NCBI RefSeq assembly: GCF_030944405.1
Contig: NZ_CP132339.1
Coordinates: forward strand, 4,960,001-5,024,000
Direction of reading: 5' to 3'
DNA from: Janthinobacterium sp. J1-1
GTDB taxonomy: Bacteria > Pseudomonadota > Gammaproteobacteria > Burkholderiales > Burkholderiaceae_D
Length of the DNA stretch: 64,000 nucleotides
The notes beneath the pieces are model-generated. The model saw only the letters and a list, made by a program, of their open reading frames with translations, did not search any database and was not told the DNA's origin. How positions within the stretch are numbered: the first letter of the stretch is position 1; every line of letters starts with the position of its first letter. The position numbers were made by a program, and so were the translations under genes. Shown here in pieces: positions 61,401-64,000 of the stretch.

Positions 61401-63097
61401 CACGCACCCGTATCGCCACCCGCCCCTGTCCGTACCGCGAATCCGAACTGCTGCGCCAGGGCGGCATTCACCCCGTGCTGGCCCGGTTGTACGCGTCGCG
61501 CGGCCTGTCCAATGCGGCCGAACTGTCGATTGAGGCGAAAGACCTGATTCCGCCAGCCGGCCTGCTGCACGTCGATGCGGCAGGCGTATTCCTGGCCGAT
61601 GCGATTGCCGCCAACAAACGCCTGGTGATCGTCGCCGACTACGATTGCGACGGCGCCACCGCCTGCGCCGTGGCCCTGCGCGGCTTGCGCGCGATGGGGG
61701 CGAATGTCGACTTTATCGTGCCGAACCGTTTTGAATACGGCTATGGCCTGACACCCGAGATCGTCGAGCTGACGGCGCGCGAAAAGTCCCCGGACATCAT
61801 CATTACGGTCGACAACGGCATCGCCAGCATCGACGGCGTGGCCGAAGCGAACCGGCGCGGCATCCAAGTGGTGGTCACCGACCATCACTTGCCGGCCGAC
61901 ACCCTGCCCGACGCGGCCGTCATCGTCAACCCGAACCAGCCCGCCTGCGGCTTTCCGTCGAAGCACCTGGCCGGCGTGGGCGTCATGTTTTACGTCTTGC
62001 TGGCCTTGCGCGCGGAAATGCGCCGGCGCGGCGCCTACGAGACGCAGCCGCAACCCAAGCTGGACAATCTGCTCGACCTGGTGGCGCTGGGCACCGTGGC
62101 CGATGTGGTGCGCCTCGACACCAACAACCGCATCCTGGTGGCGCAGGGCCTCAAGCGCATGCGCAAGGGCAATATGCACACGGGCGTGGCTGCCCTGTTC
62201 CGCGTGGCCGGCCGCGAAGCGCGCAGCGCCACGCCATTCGACCTGGGTTTTGCGCTGGGGCCGCGCCTGAATGCGGCCGGGCGCCTGCAGGACATGTCGC
62301 TCGGCATCGAATGCCTGATCACCGACGACGAAGGCCGCGCCTGGGCGCTGGCCCAGCAATTGAACGACATCAACCTGAAACGGCGCGAGATCGAGGCGGA
62401 AATGCAGGATACGGCCCTGCTGCACCTCGATCATTTCGAGCCGGCCAACAGCAGCACCATCAGCGTGTTCGACGAGTCCTGGCATCAGGGCGTGATCGGC
62501 ATCGTGGCCTCGCGCCTGAAGGAAAAATTCTACCGCCCGACGATTACCTTCGCACCGGGCGCCGACGGCTGGATCAAGGGTTCCGGACGGTCGATCCCCG
62601 GTTTTCATTTGCGCGACGCGCTCGACCTGGTCTCGAAACGCGCCCCCAGCCTGATCGACAAGTTCGGCGGCCACGCGATGGCGGCCGGCCTCACCATCCG
62701 CGCCGACGCCTTTGACGCCTTTTCGCAGGCATTCGAAGCGGTGGGACAAGCCTGGCTGAGCCAGCAGCAGCTGGAAAGAGTGGTGGAAACGGACGGCCCG
62801 CTGGAAGACGCCTACTACACCACCGCCTTTATCGAGCTGATGGACGGCCAGGTATGGGGCCAGGGCTTTGCGCCGCCCGTGTTCTGCGATGAATTCCGCG
62901 TCGTCAGCCAGCGTATTCTGAAGGAACGCCACCTGAAACTGCTGCTGGAAAAGAACGGCGTGCGCTTCGATGCGATCTGGTTCGGGCATACGGATGCGCT
63001 CGGTGAACGCACGCGGGTGGCGTTCCGGCTCGACGCGAATGAATACAATGGCACGACCAAGGTGCAACTGATGGTGGAGCATGCGGAGCCGGCGTGA
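61397..63097 (+). CDS. recJ: single-strand-specific 5'-3' exonuclease RecJ
   Basis: The 566-residue nuclease has the DHH-family motifs: VIVADYDCDGATA (motif I), IIITVDNGIAS, DHH in VVTDHHLPAD, and GTVADVVRL. The DHHA1 domain contains KGSGRSIPGFHLRDAL and GGHAMAAGLTI. RecJ degrades single-stranded DNA from 5' ends in RecF recombination, mismatch repair and base-excision repair. Its length is standard. It overlaps the upstream gene by 4 bp. Confidence 0.96.
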   Translation: MTRTRIATRPCPYRESELLRQGGIHPVLARLYASRGLSNAAELSIEAKDLIPPAGLLHVDAAGVFLADAIAANKRLVIVADYDCDGATACAVALRGLRAMGANVDFIVPNRFEYGYGLTPEIVELTAREKSPDIIITVDNGIASIDGVAEANRRGIQVVVTDHHLPADTLPDAAVIVNPNQPACGFPSKHLAGVGVMFYVLLALRAEMRRRGAYETQPQPKLDNLLDLVALGTVADVVRLDTNNRILVAQGLKRMRKGNMHTGVAALFRVAGREARSATPFDLGFALGPRLNAAGRLQDMSLGIECLITDDEGRAWALAQQLNDINLKRREIEAEMQDTALLHLDHFEPANSSTISVFDESWHQGVIGIVASRLKEKFYRPTITFAPGADGWIKGSGRSIPGFHLRDALDLVSKRAPSLIDKFGGHAMAAGLTIRADAFDAFSQAFEAVGQAWLSQQQLERVVETDGPLEDAYYTTAFIELMDGQVWGQGFAPPVFCDEFRVVSQRILKERHLKLLLEKNGVRFDAIWFGHTDALGERTRVAFRLDANEYNGTTKVQLMVEHAEPA

Positions 63098-63366
63098 TAG
63101 CCGCAGATTATTGCCGCATCTCAATCCCTGTTTCGATAGCCAACATTTCCCCTGAGTAAAGGTGTATCAATCAAGTAAGTCGCGGCCAGCAAGATTCATG
63201 GCAGGCACCATCGTTGTGAAGGCGAAGTCGGTGGCGGCTCGGGAGGTTCCCATAGCCAGCCCCATGCCCTGACCGCCCCAATTGCAGCAGCACGCCGCAC
63301 ACCATTGCCACGCGCCCTGTTAATTTTCCAAAAATGGAGTAATATTAATCCATATAAGGAGCGATC
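63098..63366 (+). promoter_or_regulatory. intergenic region with antitoxin operator
   Basis: Up to about 63320 nothing clear is seen. The 20-mer ATGGAGTAATATTAATCCAT (63334-63353) is palindromic with a single mismatched pair. It covers TAATAT (63340-63345), a likely -10 element, and lies 3 bp before the ribosome site AAGGAG (63356-63361). It should be the operator of the RES/Xre operon that starts at 63367. Confidence 0.65.
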
Positions 63367-63804
63367 ATGAATCTTGCCTATGCTTATCCGAAGAGCCGCT
63401 TTGAACCGGCTGTCCTTGTCGACCTGAACGCCAGGGCCGAGCGCGAGCGCTTGTCGCAGGCGGCGCTGAAAGGGTTTTTCAAGCTGGCCACCGCCTGGAA
63501 ACTGCGCGACGACGATGCACGCGAATTGCTGGGCGGTTTGTCGAGCAGCGCCTGGTACGAGTGGAAAAAGAATCCGGACCGGGTGCTGGAAGTGGATCGC
63601 ATCACGCGCATTTCCTATCTGCTCGGTATCTACAAGGCGCTACATATTCTTTACGGCGACCAGCTTGCCGATGAATGGGTCAACCTGCCGAACAAGAACG
63701 CCATCTTTGGCGGGCGCACGCCCCTGTCCCAGATGCTGGCCGGTGGCCTGCTGGCGATGCAGACGGTCAGGAAGCTGCTCGACGCGCGGCGCGGCGGGTT
63801 GTAA
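63367..63804 (+). CDS. MbcA/ParS/Xre antitoxin of RES toxin
   Basis: The 145-residue protein is a typical member: a helix-turn-helix region (LSQAALKGFFKLATAWKL, about 29-46, and SSSAWYEWKKNP) and a toxin-binding C-terminus (LGIYKALHILY ... FGGRTPLSQMLAGG). It should inactivate the RES toxin encoded 2 bp downstream and repress the operon at the upstream palindrome. AAGGAG stands 5 bp before the ATG. It is unlike the longer antitoxin at 13686 in length and N-terminus, so the two modules are of different subtypes. Confidence 0.9.
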   Translation: MNLAYAYPKSRFEPAVLVDLNARAERERLSQAALKGFFKLATAWKLRDDDARELLGGLSSSAWYEWKKNPDRVLEVDRITRISYLLGIYKALHILYGDQLADEWVNLPNKNAIFGGRTPLSQMLAGGLLAMQTVRKLLDARRGGL

Positions 63805-63806
63805 GC

Positions 63807-64000
63807 GTGACGCGCCTGCTGCCTGACGGCCTGCCGCCGCGCTCGGCGCTTCGGCAGATCGATACCTGCCGCCTGATCCCCTCGCGCTTTGCCGACATGG
63901 AAGACTCCGTGCTGGCGCCGCTGGCCGACAACGACGACCACCTGGCCCAGCTGTTCGAACTCGACAACGCCACCAATGCGCGCCTCATCGCCGAGTACGG
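63807..64000 (+). CDS. RES-domain toxin (5' part)
   Basis: A GTG start 2 bp after the antitoxin stop opens a frame that is uninterrupted to the window edge (64 codons). The peptide shows CRLIPSRFADMEDSVLAPLA and LFELDNATNARLIAE, the N-terminal region of long RES toxins encoded with MbcA-type antitoxins. Members degrade NAD+. The catalytic residues lie beyond the window. It differs from the RES protein of 14359-14997, whose N-terminus lacks this extension. Confidence 0.82.
   Translation, partial: MTRLLPDGLPPRSALRQIDTCRLIPSRFADMEDSVLAPLADNDDHLAQLFELDNATNARLIAEY

Overview
The window is GC-rich (well above 60% by eye) and Gram-negative. FadL-type, TonB-dependent and Lol lipoprotein-export proteins, a Cpx-type envelope stress system, a type VI effector/immunity pair and the general protein style suggest a betaproteobacterium of the Oxalobacteraceae (Janthinobacterium/Massilia/Duganella-like). 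The assignment is by recognition only; no rRNA, tRNA or CRISPR array was seen.

Layout. 1-8.9 kb: end of an ABC exporter, LeuE-like exporter, threonine-aldolase-like enzyme, small tail-collar protein next to a palindromic repeat, FadL-type porin, GGDEF/EAL protein, thyA. 8.9-15.2 kb: accessory stretch with an AT-richer ankyrin membrane protein, a SUKH protein, a TonB receptor with a Gly/Pro tail, a RES/Xre-type toxin-antitoxin pair and a 160-bp element with 17-bp perfect terminal inverted repeats. 15.2-18.5 kb: three-gene TerD-domain operon. 18.7-23.5 kb: hydrolase, folA, a large PLP amino-acid decarboxylase with a terminator-like hairpin just before its start codon, and an IS1595-type insertion sequence.

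23.6-32.5 kb is the most novel part: a sigma54-dependent activator gene convergent with a six-gene minus-strand operon. The operon encodes paralogous glycine-zipper proteins, an HExxH metalloprotease, a 714-residue protein of unknown family, a PLP enzyme resembling 8-amino-7-oxononanoate synthase, and a GIY-YIG protein with a Glu/Trp-rich N-terminus. A consensus-perfect -24/-12 promoter (TGGCAC-N5-TTGCA) lies about 50 bp before the first gene, and a nested palindrome sits 120-200 bp further upstream. Promoter, activator and operon look like one self-contained, apparently undescribed module.

32.7-41.6 kb: DUF1800/DUF1501 pair, intradiol-dioxygenase-like lipoprotein, and a Cpx-like locus (CpxP-like protein, CpxR, CpxA) with perfect GTAAA-N5-GTAAA boxes that also precede a FlxA-like gene; then dcd. 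41.7-50.5 kb: hydrolases, TauE/SafE permease, LysR regulator, comEC, SUV3-like helicase, Tae4/Tai4-type effector and immunity genes. 50.7-54.8 kb: FecI/FecR/TonB-receptor iron signalling cassette. 54.8-64 kb: sugar dehydrogenase-like protein, TatD nuclease, LolD with two tandem LolC/E permeases, RpfE-like protein, recJ, and a second RES/Xre module that runs off the end of the window.
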